Shown here: in pieces, positions 11,056 to 22,228 of the stretch
Layout of the letters: each line of letters opens with the position of its first letter
Numbering within the stretch: position 1 is the first letter of the stretch
Source of the DNA: Flectonema sp. DT1601
Taxonomy: Eukaryota; Euglenozoa; Diplonemea; Diplonemida; Diplonemidae
DNA: 64,000 nt
Direction of reading: 5' to 3'
Assembly (NCBI GenBank): GCA_964019425.1
Contig: OZ025847.1
Span: 278,501 to 342,500 of the forward strand
Notes under the pieces: model-generated
The model's input: only the letters and a program-made list of their open reading frames with translations
Databases searched by the model: none
What the model was told of the DNA's origin: nothing
Position numbers and translations under genes: made by a program

Positions 11056-12493
11056 AATAACAGTTTTCTTGATGAATCTGAAGGGAAATCAAAACATTAA
11101 TTTAAAAACAAAACGAAAGGAAAGGAAAGGAAAAACATTTTCCCCAAGCCGACAATACACGTCGTTAATAATTAATATGTGACTAAACTGTTTTTTTTTT
11201 AATATGTAGATTACTGATATGAATGAGAAACATAATAACACAATAACAATAACAACAACGACAACAACCCATAACTGAATGTAAATTGACTAACCTTGAC
11301 CCCGCAACAGCGATCGATAGAAGGATTCCAATGTGATTCGATGAGCTTCTGAGAAGCTTGCACTGACAGTAAAGTGAATATAGGAGCGTGAACTGTCTTC
11401 CCGTTAAAAAAGGGAATGGGGGGGGAAGTCAGATGGTTTTATTATTGTTGCTGTTATGCCCGATCTATTAGAAAATGAATTAGACAACTAAGGCAATCAC
11501 AACAACAAAACTTACCATCAGTTTCTCCTATTTCCGACACCCAGCACACAACACGATTCTCGTTGTTTTTTTTCCATTTTTACCTGAAGGACGAAGAAGA
11601 AGAAGAAGAATAAAATAAATACTAAACTTCCGGAGGACACCAAGAAGCAAAGGCCTGAAAAGAGAGGGAAAACAAAGAATCCCAAAGAAGGGAAATAAAG
11701 AACCAAATGGCATCGCCGAAGAAGGAAAACAAAGACTTGCATCCATCGTTCACCGAAGAGAGAGAGCACGGAAACGATTAAAGAAACAAACCATTGCGGG
11801 CTTGCTTCCGTGTGCATCTTCTATTTCCTTTGCGTCGGCTTCACGAGGAAGACCAAAAGAAAGCAATAAAGGGGGCAAAAAAAGAGAAAAAAGAATATAA
11901 TCTGTTTTCTCTTCCAACCCGTCTCCCCTTCCTTCCCATCTTCCGACGGGACTTGTCAGTAAGAGAAAAAGGAAAGGCAGGACGGGAAAGTGAAGGGAGA
12001 GAGAGAGAAAGAGGGAGAGAGGGAGGTTGTCGACGCAGAGCAAGAGGGCACCGGTGCTGAGAAAATCACCGGCCAAGAATACCAGCCGCTCGTCTTTTTT
12101 TTGTCTTGGTGTAATAAAGGCAAAGGTGAAAAACAAAATAGGTTGCGAAAAAGAAAGAAGGGAACGGAAGGGGAGAGGTCGACACCGCCAGAAGGAGCAG
12201 ACTACGCTTCCGTGACGCTAAGCGTCGGAGAAAGGGTTTCTTATTCTTCATGGCAGCGTCTTCCCCCTACAACACCTTTCCTTTCTTTCGATGTTCGGTT
12301 GTTTTGAATAGAATTAATAATTAATAATAAATAATAAAAACCAATAATAAAAGATTTGGGTTTTTTTTTATTATTTGAATTTAAAAAAAGATAAAAAAGA
12401 TAAGATAAGATAAGAAAGAAAAACAAGTGAGAATCATAAAGGACAATCCCTTTTGACTAATTTTATATTTGCGATCACGTGGGTGCTTTCTTC
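11056..12493 (-). promoter_or_regulatory. Leader of T3 and 3' flank of T4
   Basis: 1438 bp. Markers CACCGG, T8 and GACTAATT. Apart from these it repeats the T1 leader, including splice sites. Confidence 0.55.
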
Positions 12494-14305
12494 CTACTTT
12501 TGAGCAGGGTCAAGGTACCAGCAAGGCTTCGTGTACTTCAACTTCTCCTTTGGAATCCGCATGAGGTCGATCCACTCTTGCGAAACAGCTTCCTTGTTCG
12601 TCTTGTCGCACTCAATCTTTGCCAGGTAGTTTAGCAAATCCACGCTCTCGATGGCAGGCTCCAGGGCCACCTTCGACAAGCAAATCTCTCCCATCACGTG
12701 GTCGGCGAACGCGCAGCGGTTGTCCTTCTGCTCCCCCTGTTCCTTATTCTTGGCAGCAACTGCAGCCTGGGAAACAGCCGCCCTCTCCGTCGAAGCTGAA
12801 GCTGAAGCTGAAGCTGAAGCTGGGCAATTCACCGTCGCTGCTCCGCTGACGGGGCTCACCCAGTTCCACCCAGAACCTCCCAACGGAGTTCCGAGGATCC
12901 CGGCAAGGTTGTCGTCCCCGTACACGAAGTCGTTCTCGCCGTTGGCTCCCGGCATTCCAACCGTGTGATGTACGTCTCGGATGGTCCACGCAGCCGAAAA
13001 CCACTGCAGCGTCGATGTTCCGTCGTACGTCATCGGCAGCACGCTGTCCAGCTGCAGAAGCGCTTCTTGGCTGGGGCTACCCGCCACTGCGTAGTGGTTG
13101 CCGTTCAGGTCCGCCTTCGCCACCTCATCGTGTCCGTGGTAGTCCTGCCACAGCGCGTACATCCTGTCGACGTTGGCGTGGTGCACCATGAAAAGTGGGT
13201 CCTCCGGCGAGTAGAAGGTCGACATCTGTCCTCCGATGGCAACGTGCGGTGCCCCGTGTGGAGACCCCTCCAGCGTCGGTCTGAATCCCACGAAGTTCGG
13301 AAAGTCCTGAATCACGGCAGCCATGGCAGCCTGTCCGGTGAATCCCCAGTTGAACGCATACGTCCTGCGGAGACACATGTTGCGAGAATCACGCCATCCG
13401 GTTCCGCTGTTGAAGTTGGCAACTCCGTCGTTCACGCAGTCAGACGAGTCGATCCCGCTCGCAGATCCGAAGGTCGACGCCGAAAACACCACACTCTGCG
13501 ACTCGCTTCCGGCGTCCTTTTCCCAGTCCCAGTAAGGAACGGCGATGCAGCTGAACTCTCCTCCCAACGAACGCAGCATGTTCTCCCACCCGACGAGGTA
13601 GTATCTGTGCCACGCGAGGAACGCGCTGGTTCCGTGCGCGTACGACCCGGCTTCAAGGTGCATCTCCACCATTCGATCGAAGTCCGCCTTGCGGGTTCTG
13701 TGGAACGTTCCCACCGCGCTGATGTACAGGTCCCTCTCCGCGCACGACAGCAGCGACCACGCCTTCCTCACACGAGGGGTCGCACAGGTAGACGTCGGTG
13801 GCGATGCTGGCGGCGTCGGTGGCGATTCTGGCGCCGTCGGTAATGTTACTGTTGGTAATGTTAGCGTCGGCGTCGCCGTCGGCGGCTCCGAGCAAGTCCA
13901 GTTCAGTACGAATCCACTCCTCCTCTCGCTGAAGTCCGAGGTCAACTGCACGAAGATCCCATCCTGGTCCACAACCGTGTCTTCCGGAATGCTCTCTCCC
14001 GAGTGCGAAAGAACTGCCGTCGATCCGATGATGCCATCGGTCACCGGGAACGCGCTCACGATGTCGAACCCGCTCTCGGTTTCGAACTCCGTCCACCGCA
14101 ACACCGTCCGCTTCGACCGGCACTTGAAGTAGAAGCACGCGTGTATGTTGTTTTTGTACTTCCGGGACCCGCTTGGGTAGTCCACCGTTCCGCTCGCTTC
14201 CCTGTACTTCTTATTCACAGTACACTCCGTCGGGAAGGTAAATCCGCTGGATTCGGCGGGAAGCACAGCGGCAGCCGCAAGTCCGAATAGGACAGTGGAC
14301 TTCAT
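12494..14305 (-). CDS. CUB-tyrosinase, copy T4 (long form, 603 aa)
   Basis: Complete long form with a protein equal to T1. Its leader has the CAACGG marker, so T4 opens the second three-unit repeat, 9736 bp from T1. Confidence 0.95.
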   Translation of the reverse strand: MKSTVLFGLAAAAVLPAESSGFTFPTECTVNKKYREASGTVDYPSGSRKYKNNIHACFYFKCRSKRTVLRWTEFETESGFDIVSAFPVTDGIIGSTAVLSHSGESIPEDTVVDQDGIFVQLTSDFSERRSGFVLNWTCSEPPTATPTLTLPTVTLPTAPESPPTPPASPPTSTCATPRVRKAWSLLSCAERDLYISAVGTFHRTRKADFDRMVEMHLEAGSYAHGTSAFLAWHRYYLVGWENMLRSLGGEFSCIAVPYWDWEKDAGSESQSVVFSASTFGSASGIDSSDCVNDGVANFNSGTGWRDSRNMCLRRTYAFNWGFTGQAAMAAVIQDFPNFVGFRPTLEGSPHGAPHVAIGGQMSTFYSPEDPLFMVHHANVDRMYALWQDYHGHDEVAKADLNGNHYAVAGSPSQEALLQLDSVLPMTYDGTSTLQWFSAAWTIRDVHHTVGMPGANGENDFVYGDDNLAGILGTPLGGSGWNWVSPVSGAATVNCPASASASASASTERAAVSQAAVAAKNKEQGEQKDNRCAFADHVMGEICLSKVALEPAIESVDLLNYLAKIECDKTNKEAVSQEWIDLMRIPKEKLKYTKPCWYLDPAQK

Positions 14306-15742
14306 AATAACAGTTTTCTTGATGAATCTGAAGGGAAATCAAAACATTAATTTAAAAACAAAACGAAAGGAAAGGAAAGGAAAAACATTTTCCCCAAGCC
14401 GACAATACACGTCGTTAATAATTAATATGTGACTAAACTGTTTTTTTTTTAATATGTAGATTACTGATATGAATGAGAAACATAATAACACAATAACAAT
14501 AACAACAACGACAACAACCCATAACTGAATGTAAATTGACTAACCTTGACCCCGCAACAGCGATCGATAGAAGGATTCCAATGTGATTCGATGAGCTTCT
14601 GAGAAGCTTGCACTGACAGTAAAGTGAATATAGGAGCGTGAACTGTCTTCCCGTTAAAAAAGGGAATGGGGGGGGAAGTCAGATGGTTTTATTATTGTTG
14701 CTGTTATGCCCGATCTATTAGAAAATGAATTAGACAACTAAGGCAATCACAACAACAAAACTTACCATCAGTTTCTCCTATTTCCGACACCCAGCACACA
14801 ACACGATTCTCGTTGTTTTTTTTCCATTTTTACCTGAAGGACGAAGAAGAAGAAGAAGAATAAAATAAATACTAAACTTCCGGAGGACACCAAGAAGCAA
14901 AGGCCTGAAAAGAGAGGGAAAACAAAGAATCCCAAAGAAGGGAAATAAAGAACCAAATGGCATCGCCGAAGAAGGAAAACAAAGACTTGCATCCATCGTT
15001 CACCGAAGAGAGAGAGCACGGAAACGATTAAAGAAACAAACCATTGCGGGCTTGCTTCCGTGTGCATCTTCTATTTCCTTTGCGTCGGCTTCACGAGGAA
15101 GACCAAAAGAAAGCAATAAAGGGGGCAAAAAAAGAGAAAAAAGAATATAATCTGTTTTCTCTTCCAACCCGTCTCCCCTTCCTTCCCATCTTCCGACGGG
15201 ACTTGTCAGTAAGAGAAAAAGGAAAGGCAGGACGGGAAAGTGAAGGGAGAGAGAGAGAAAGAGGGAGAGAGGGAGGTTGTCGACGCAGAGCAAGAGGGCA
15301 ACGGTGCTGAGAAAATCACCGGCCAAGAATACCAGCCGCTCGTCTTTTTTTGTCTTGGTGTAATAAAGGCAAAGGTGAAAAACAAAATAGGTTGCGAAAA
15401 AGAAAGAAGGGAACGGAAGGGGAGAGGTCGACACCGCCAGAAGGAGCAGACTACGCTTCCGTGACGCTAAGCGTCGGAGAAAGGGTTTCTTATTCTTCAT
15501 GGCAGCGTCTTCCCCCTACAACACCTTTCCTTTCTTTCGATGTTCGGTTGTTTTGAATAGAATTAATAATTAATAATAAATAATAAAAACCAATAATAAA
15601 AGATTTGGGTTTTTTTTTATTATTTGAATTTAAAAAAAGATAAAAAAGATAAGATAAGATAAGAAAGAAAAACAAGTGAGAATCATAAAGGACAATCCCT
15701 TTTGACTAATTTTATATTTGCGATCACGTGGGTGCTTTCTTC
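14306..15742 (-). promoter_or_regulatory. Leader of T4 and 3' flank of T5
   Basis: 1437 bp. Markers CAACGG, T7 and GACTAATT. Splice sites as in the T1 leader. Confidence 0.55.
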
Positions 15743-17542
15743 CTACTTTTGAGCAGGGTCAAGGTACCAGCAAGGCTTCGTGTACTTCAACTTCTCCTTT
15801 GGAATCCGCATGAGGTCGATCCACTCTTGCGAAACAGCTTCCTTGTTCGTCTTGTCGCACTCAATCTTTGCCAGGTAGTTTAGCAAATCCACGCTCTCGA
15901 TGGCAGGCTCCAGGGCCACCTTCGACAAGCAAATCTCTCCCATCACGTGGTCGGCGAACGCGCAGCGGTTGTCCTTCTGCTCCCCCTGTTCCTTATTCTT
16001 GGCAGCAACTGCAGCCTGGGAAACAGCCGCCCTCTCCGTCGAAGCTGAAGCTGAAGCTGGGCAATTCACCGTCGCTGCTCCGCTGACGGGGCTCACCCAG
16101 TTCCACCCAGAACCTCCCAACGGAGTTCCGAGGATCCCGGCAAGGTTGTCGTCCCCGTACACGAAGTCGTTCTCGCCGTTGGCTCCCGGCATTCCAACCG
16201 TGTGATGTACGTCTCGGATGGTCCACGCAGCCGAAAACCACTGCAGCGTCGATGTTCCGTCGTACGTCATCGGCAGCACGCTGTCCAGCTGCAGAAGCGC
16301 TTCTTGGCTGGGGCTACCCGCCACTGCGTAGTGGTTGCCGTTCAGGTCCGCCTTCGCCACCTCATCGTGTCCGTGGTAGTCCTGCCACAGCGCGTACATC
16401 CTGTCGACGTTGGCGTGGTGCACCATGAAAAGTGGGTCCTCCGGCGAGTAGAAGGTCGACATCTGTCCTCCGATGGCAACGTGCGGTGCCCCGTGTGGAG
16501 ACCCCTCCAGCGTCGGTCTGAATCCCACGAAGTTCGGAAAGTCCTGAATCACGGCAGCCATGGCAGCCTGTCCGGTGAATCCCCAGTTGAACGCATACGT
16601 CCTGCGGAGACACATGTTGCGAGAATCACGCCATCCGGTTCCGCTGTTGAAGTTGGCAACTCCGTCGTTCACGCAGTCAGACGAGTCGATCCCGCTCGCA
16701 GATCCGAAGGTCGACGCCGAAAACACCACACTCTGCGACTCGCTTCCGGCGTCCTTTTCCCAGTCCCAGTAAGGAACGGCGATGCAGCTGAACTCTCCTC
16801 CCAACGAACGCAGCATGTTCTCCCACCCGACGAGGTAGTATCTGTGCCACGCGAGGAACGCGCTGGTTCCGTGCGCGTACGACCCGGCTTCAAGGTGCAT
16901 CTCCACCATTCGATCGAAGTCCGCCTTGCGGGTTCTGTGGAACGTTCCCACCGCGCTGATGTACAGGTCCCTCTCCGCGCACGACAGCAGCGACCACGCC
17001 TTCCTCACACGAGGGGTCGCACAGGTAGACGTCGGTGGCGATGCTGGCGGCGTCGGTGGCGATTCTGGCGCCGTCGGTAATGTTACTGTTGGTAATGTTA
17101 GCGTCGGCGTCGCCGTCGGCGGCTCCGAGCAAGTCCAGTTCAGTACGAATCCACTCCTCCTCTCGCTGAAGTCCGAGGTCAACTGCACGAAGATCCCATC
17201 CTGGTCCACAACCGTGTCTTCCGGAATGCTCTCTCCCGAGTGCGAAAGAACTGCCGTCGATCCGATGATGCCATCGGTCACCGGGAACGCGCTCACGATG
17301 TCGAACCCGCTCTCGGTTTCGAACTCCGTCCACCGCAACACCGTCCGCTTCGACCGGCACTTGAAGTAGAAGCACGCGTGTATGTTGTTTTTGTACTTCC
17401 GGGACCCGCTTGGGTAGTCCACCGTTCCGCTCGCTTCCCTGTACTTCTTATTCACAGTACACTCCGTCGGGAAGGTAAATCCGCTGGATTCGGCGGGAAG
17501 CACAGCGGCAGCCGCAAGTCCGAATAGGACAGTGGACTTCAT
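15743..17542 (-). CDS. CUB-tyrosinase, copy T5 (short form, 599 aa)
   Basis: Complete short form with three hexamers and a protein equal to T2. Its leader has the CACCGG marker. It takes the same place in the second triplet as T2 in the first. Confidence 0.95.
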   Translation of the reverse strand: MKSTVLFGLAAAAVLPAESSGFTFPTECTVNKKYREASGTVDYPSGSRKYKNNIHACFYFKCRSKRTVLRWTEFETESGFDIVSAFPVTDGIIGSTAVLSHSGESIPEDTVVDQDGIFVQLTSDFSERRSGFVLNWTCSEPPTATPTLTLPTVTLPTAPESPPTPPASPPTSTCATPRVRKAWSLLSCAERDLYISAVGTFHRTRKADFDRMVEMHLEAGSYAHGTSAFLAWHRYYLVGWENMLRSLGGEFSCIAVPYWDWEKDAGSESQSVVFSASTFGSASGIDSSDCVNDGVANFNSGTGWRDSRNMCLRRTYAFNWGFTGQAAMAAVIQDFPNFVGFRPTLEGSPHGAPHVAIGGQMSTFYSPEDPLFMVHHANVDRMYALWQDYHGHDEVAKADLNGNHYAVAGSPSQEALLQLDSVLPMTYDGTSTLQWFSAAWTIRDVHHTVGMPGANGENDFVYGDDNLAGILGTPLGGSGWNWVSPVSGAATVNCPASASASTERAAVSQAAVAAKNKEQGEQKDNRCAFADHVMGEICLSKVALEPAIESVDLLNYLAKIECDKTNKEAVSQEWIDLMRIPKEKLKYTKPCWYLDPAQK

Positions 17543-18979
17543 AATAACAGTTTTCTTGATGAATCTGAAGGGAAATCAAAACATTAATTTAAAAACAAAA
17601 CGAAAGGAAAGGAAAGGAAAAACATTTTCCCCAAGCCGACAATACACGTCGTTAATAATTAATATGTGACTAAACTGTTTTTTTTTTAATATGTAGATTA
17701 CTGATATGAATGAGAAACATAATAACACAATAACAATAACAACAACGACAACAACCCATAACTGAATGTAAATTGACTAACCTTGACCCCGCAACAGCGA
17801 TCGATAGAAGGATTCCAATGTGATTCGATGAGCTTCTGAGAAGCTTGCACTGACAGTAAAGTGAATATAGGAGCGTGAACTGTCTTCCCGTTAAAAAAGG
17901 GAATGGGGGGGGAAGTCAGATGGTTTTATTATTGTTGCTGTTATGCCCGATCTATTAGAAAATGAATTAGACAACTAAGGCAATCACAACAACAAAACTT
18001 ACCATCAGTTTCTCCTATTTCCGACACCCAGCACACAACACGATTCTCGTTGTTTTTTTTCCATTTTTACCTGAAGGACGAAGAAGAAGAAGAAGAATAA
18101 AATAAATACTAAACTTCCGGAGGACACCAAGAAGCAAAGGCCTGAAAAGAGAGGGAAAACAAAGAATCCCAAAGAAGGGAAATAAAGAACCAAATGGCAT
18201 CGCCGAAGAAGGAAAACAAAGACTTGCATCCATCGTTCACCGAAGAGAGAGAGCACGGAAACGATTAAAGAAACAAACCATTGCGGGCTTGCTTCCGTGT
18301 GCATCTTCTATTTCCTTTGCGTCGGCTTCACGAGGAAGACCAAAAGAAAGCAATAAAGGGGGCAAAAAAAGAGAAAAAAGAATATAATCTGTTTTCTCTT
18401 CCAACCCGTCTCCCCTTCCTTCCCATCTTCCGACGGGACTTGTCAGTAAGAGAAAAAGGAAAGGCAGGACGGGAAAGTGAAGGGAGAGAGAGAGAAAGAG
18501 GGAGAGAGGGAGGTTGTCGACGCAGAGCAAGAGGGCACCGGTGCTGAGAAAATCACCGGCCAAGAATACCAGCCGCTCGTCTTTTTTTGTCTTGGTGTAA
18601 TAAAGGCAAAGGTGAAAAACAAAATAGGTTGCGAAAAAGAAAGAAGGGAACGGAAGGGGAGAGGTCGACACCGCCAGAAGGAGCAGACTACGCTTCCGTG
18701 ACGCTAAGCGTCGGAGAAAGGGTTTCTTATTCTTCATGGCAGCGTCTTCCCCCTACAACACCTTTCCTTTCTTTCGATGTTCGGTTGTTTTGAATAGAAT
18801 TAATAATTAATAATAAATAATAAAAACCAATAATAAAAGATTTGGGTTTTTTTTTATTATTTGAATTTAAAAAAAGATAAAAAAGATAAGATAAGATAAG
18901 AAAGAAAAACAAGTGAGAATCATAAAGGACAATCCCTTTTGACTAATTTTATATTTGCGATCACGTGGGTGCTTTCTTC
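17543..18979 (-). promoter_or_regulatory. Leader of T5 and 3' flank of T6
   Basis: 1437 bp. Markers CACCGG, T7 and GACTAATT. Splice sites as in the T1 leader. Confidence 0.55.
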
Positions 18980-20791
18980 CTACTTTTGAGCAGGGTCAAG
19001 GTACCAGCAAGGCTTCGTGTACTTCAACTTCTCCTTTGGAACCCGCATGAGGTCGATCCACTCTTGCGAAACAGCTTCCTTGTTCGTCTTGTCGCACTCA
19101 ATCTTTGCCAGGTAGTTTAGCAAATCCACGCTCTCGATGGCAGGCTCCAGGGCCACCTTCGACAAGCAAATCTCTCCCATCACGTGGTCGGCGAACGCGC
19201 AGCGGTTGTCCTTCTGCTCCCCCTGTTCCTTATTCTTGGCAGCAACTGCAGCCTGGGAAACAGCCGCCCTCTCCGTCGAAGCTGAAGCTGAAGCTGAAGC
19301 TGAAGCTGGGCAATTCACCGTCGCTGCTCCGCTGACGGGGCTCACCCAGTTCCACCCAGAACCTCCCAACGGAGTTCCGAGGATCCCGGCAAGGTTGTCG
19401 TCCCCGTACACGAAGTCGTTCTCGCCGTTGGCTCCCGGCATTCCAACCGTGTGATGTACGTCTCGGATGGTCCACGCAGCCGAAAACCACTGCAGCGTCG
19501 ATGTTCCGTCGTACGTCATCGGCAGCACGCTGTCCAGCTGCAGAAGCGCTTCTTGGCTGGGGCTACCCGCCACTGCGTAGTGGTTGCCGTTCAGGTCCGC
19601 CTTCGCCACCTCATCGTGTCCGTGGTAGTCCTGCCACAGCGCGTACATCCTGTCGACGTTGGCGTGGTGCACCATGAAAAGTGGGTCCTCCGGCGAGTAG
19701 AAGGTCGACATCTGTCCTCCGATGGCAACGTGCGGTGCCCCGTGTGGAGACCCCTCCAGCGTCGGTCTGAATCCCACGAAGTTCGGAAAGTCCTGAATCA
19801 CGGCAGCCATGGCAGCCTGTCCGGTGAATCCCCAGTTGAACGCATACGTCCTGCGGAGACACATGTTGCGAGAATCACGCCATCCGGTTCCGCTGTTGAA
19901 GTTGGCAACTCCGTCGTTCACGCAGTCAGACGAGTCGATCCCGCTCGCAGATCCGAAGGTCGACGCCGAAAACACCACACTCTGCGACTCGCTTCCGGCG
20001 TCCTTTTCCCAGTCCCAGTAAGGAACGGCGATGCAGCTGAACTCTCCTCCCAACGAACGCAGCATGTTCTCCCACCCGACGAGGTAGTATCTGTGCCACG
20101 CGAGGAACGCGCTGGTTCCGTGCGCGTACGACCCGGCTTCAAGGTGCATCTCCACCATTCGATCGAAGTCCGCCTTGCGGGTTCTGTGGAACGTTCCCAC
20201 CGCGCTGATGTACAGGTCCCTCTCCGCGCACGACAGCAGCGACCACGCCTTCCTCACACGAGGGGTCGCACAGGTAGACGTCGGTGGCGATGCTGGCGGC
20301 GTCGGTGGCGATTCTGGCGCCGTCGGTAATGTTACTGTTGGTAATGTTAGCGTCGGCGTCGCCGTCGGCGGCTCCGAGCAAGTCCAGTTCAGTACGAATC
20401 CACTCCTCCTCTCGCTGAAGTCCGAGGTCAACTGCACGAAGATCCCATCCTGGTCCACAACCGTGTCTTCCGGAATGCTCTCTCCCGAGTGCGAAAGAAC
20501 TGCCGTCGATCCGATGATGCCATCGGTCACCGGGAACGCGCTCACGATGTCGAACCCGCTCTCGGTTTCGAACTCCGTCCACCGCAACACCGTCCGCTTC
20601 GACCGGCACTTGAAGTAGAAGCACGCGTGTATGTTGTTTTTGTACTTCCGGGACCCGCTTGGGTAGTCCACCGTTCCGCTCGCTTCCCTGTACTTCTTAT
20701 TCACAGTACACTCCGTCGGGAAGGTAAATCCGCTGGATTCGGCGGGAAGCACAGCGGCAGCCGCAAGTCCGAATAGGACAGTGGACTTCAT
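18980..20791 (-). CDS. CUB-tyrosinase, copy T6 (long form, Ile584Val)
   Basis: Complete long form. It is the only copy with an amino-acid substitution in the window: Ile584 is Val (LMRVPKEK rather than LMRIPKEK), from one base change near 19041. The change is conservative and lies in the C-terminal tail, away from the copper sites. It is a useful private marker for transcripts or reads of this unit. Confidence 0.95.
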   Translation of the reverse strand: MKSTVLFGLAAAAVLPAESSGFTFPTECTVNKKYREASGTVDYPSGSRKYKNNIHACFYFKCRSKRTVLRWTEFETESGFDIVSAFPVTDGIIGSTAVLSHSGESIPEDTVVDQDGIFVQLTSDFSERRSGFVLNWTCSEPPTATPTLTLPTVTLPTAPESPPTPPASPPTSTCATPRVRKAWSLLSCAERDLYISAVGTFHRTRKADFDRMVEMHLEAGSYAHGTSAFLAWHRYYLVGWENMLRSLGGEFSCIAVPYWDWEKDAGSESQSVVFSASTFGSASGIDSSDCVNDGVANFNSGTGWRDSRNMCLRRTYAFNWGFTGQAAMAAVIQDFPNFVGFRPTLEGSPHGAPHVAIGGQMSTFYSPEDPLFMVHHANVDRMYALWQDYHGHDEVAKADLNGNHYAVAGSPSQEALLQLDSVLPMTYDGTSTLQWFSAAWTIRDVHHTVGMPGANGENDFVYGDDNLAGILGTPLGGSGWNWVSPVSGAATVNCPASASASASASTERAAVSQAAVAAKNKEQGEQKDNRCAFADHVMGEICLSKVALEPAIESVDLLNYLAKIECDKTNKEAVSQEWIDLMRVPKEKLKYTKPCWYLDPAQK

Positions 20792-22228
20792 AATAACAGT
20801 TTTCTTGATGAATCTGAAGGGAAATCAAAACATTAATTTAAAAACAAAACGAAAGGAAAGGAAAGGAAAAACATTTTCCCCAAGCCGACAATACACGTCG
20901 TTAATAATTAATATGTGACTAAACTGTTTTTTTTTTAATATGTAGATTACTGATATGAATGAGAAACATAATAACACAATAACAATAACAACAACGACAA
21001 CAACCCATAACTGAATGTAAATTGACTAACCTTGACCCCGCAACAGCGATCGATAGAAGGATTCCAATGTGATTCGATGAGCTTCTGAGAAGCTTGCACT
21101 GACAGTAAAGTGAATATAGGAGCGTGAACTGTCTTCCCGTTAAAAAAGGGAATGGGGGGGGAAGTCAGATGGTTTTATTATTGTTGCTGTTATGCCCGAT
21201 CTATTAGAAAATGAATTAGACAACTAAGGCAATCACAACAACAAAACTTACCATCAGTTTCTCCTATTTCCGACACCCAGCACACAACACGATTCTCGTT
21301 GTTTTTTTTCCATTTTTACCTGAAGGACGAAGAAGAAGAAGAAGAATAAAATAAATACTAAACTTCCGGAGGACACCAAGAAGCAAAGGCCTGAAAAGAG
21401 AGGGAAAACAAAGAATCCCAAAGAAGGGAAATAAAGAACCAAATGGCATCGCCGAAGAAGGAAAACAAAGACTTGCATCCATCGTTCACCGAAGAGAGAG
21501 AGCACGGAAACGATTAAAGAAACAAACCATTGCGGGCTTGCTTCCGTGTGCATCTTCTATTTCCTTTGCGTCGGCTTCACGAGGAAGACCAAAAGAAAGC
21601 AATAAAGGGGGCAAAAAAAGAGAAAAAAGAATATAATCTGTTTTCTCTTCCAACCCGTCTCCCCTTCCTTCCCATCTTCCGACGGGACTTGTCAGTAAGA
21701 GAAAAAGGAAAGGCAGGACGGGAAAGTGAAGGGAGAGAGAGAGAAAGAGGGAGAGAGGGAGGTTGTCGACGCAGAGCAAGAGGGCACCGGTGCTGAGAAA
21801 ATCACCGGCCAAGAATACCAGCCGCTCGTCTTTTTTTGTCTTGGTGTAATAAAGGCAAAGGTGAAAAACAAAATAGGTTGCGAAAAAGAAAGAAGGGAAC
21901 GGAAGGGGAGAGGTCGACACCGCCAGAAGGAGCAGACTACGCTTCCGTGACGCTAAGCGTCGGAGAAAGGGTTTCTTATTCTTCATGGCAGCGTCTTCCC
22001 CCTACAACACCTTTCCTTTCTTTCGATGTTCGGTTGTTTTGAATAGAATTAATAATTAATAATAAATAATAAAAACCAATAATAAAAGATTTGGGTTTTT
22101 TTTTATTATTTGAATTTAAAAAAAGATAAAAAAGATAAGATAAGATAAGAAAGAAAAACAAGTGAGAATCATAAAGGACAATCCCTTTTGACTAATTTTA
22201 TATTTGCGATCACGTGGGTGCTTTCTTC
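20792..22228 (-). promoter_or_regulatory. Leader of T6 and 3' flank of T7
   Basis: 1437 bp. Markers CACCGG, T7 and GACTAATT. Splice sites as in the T1 leader. Confidence 0.55.
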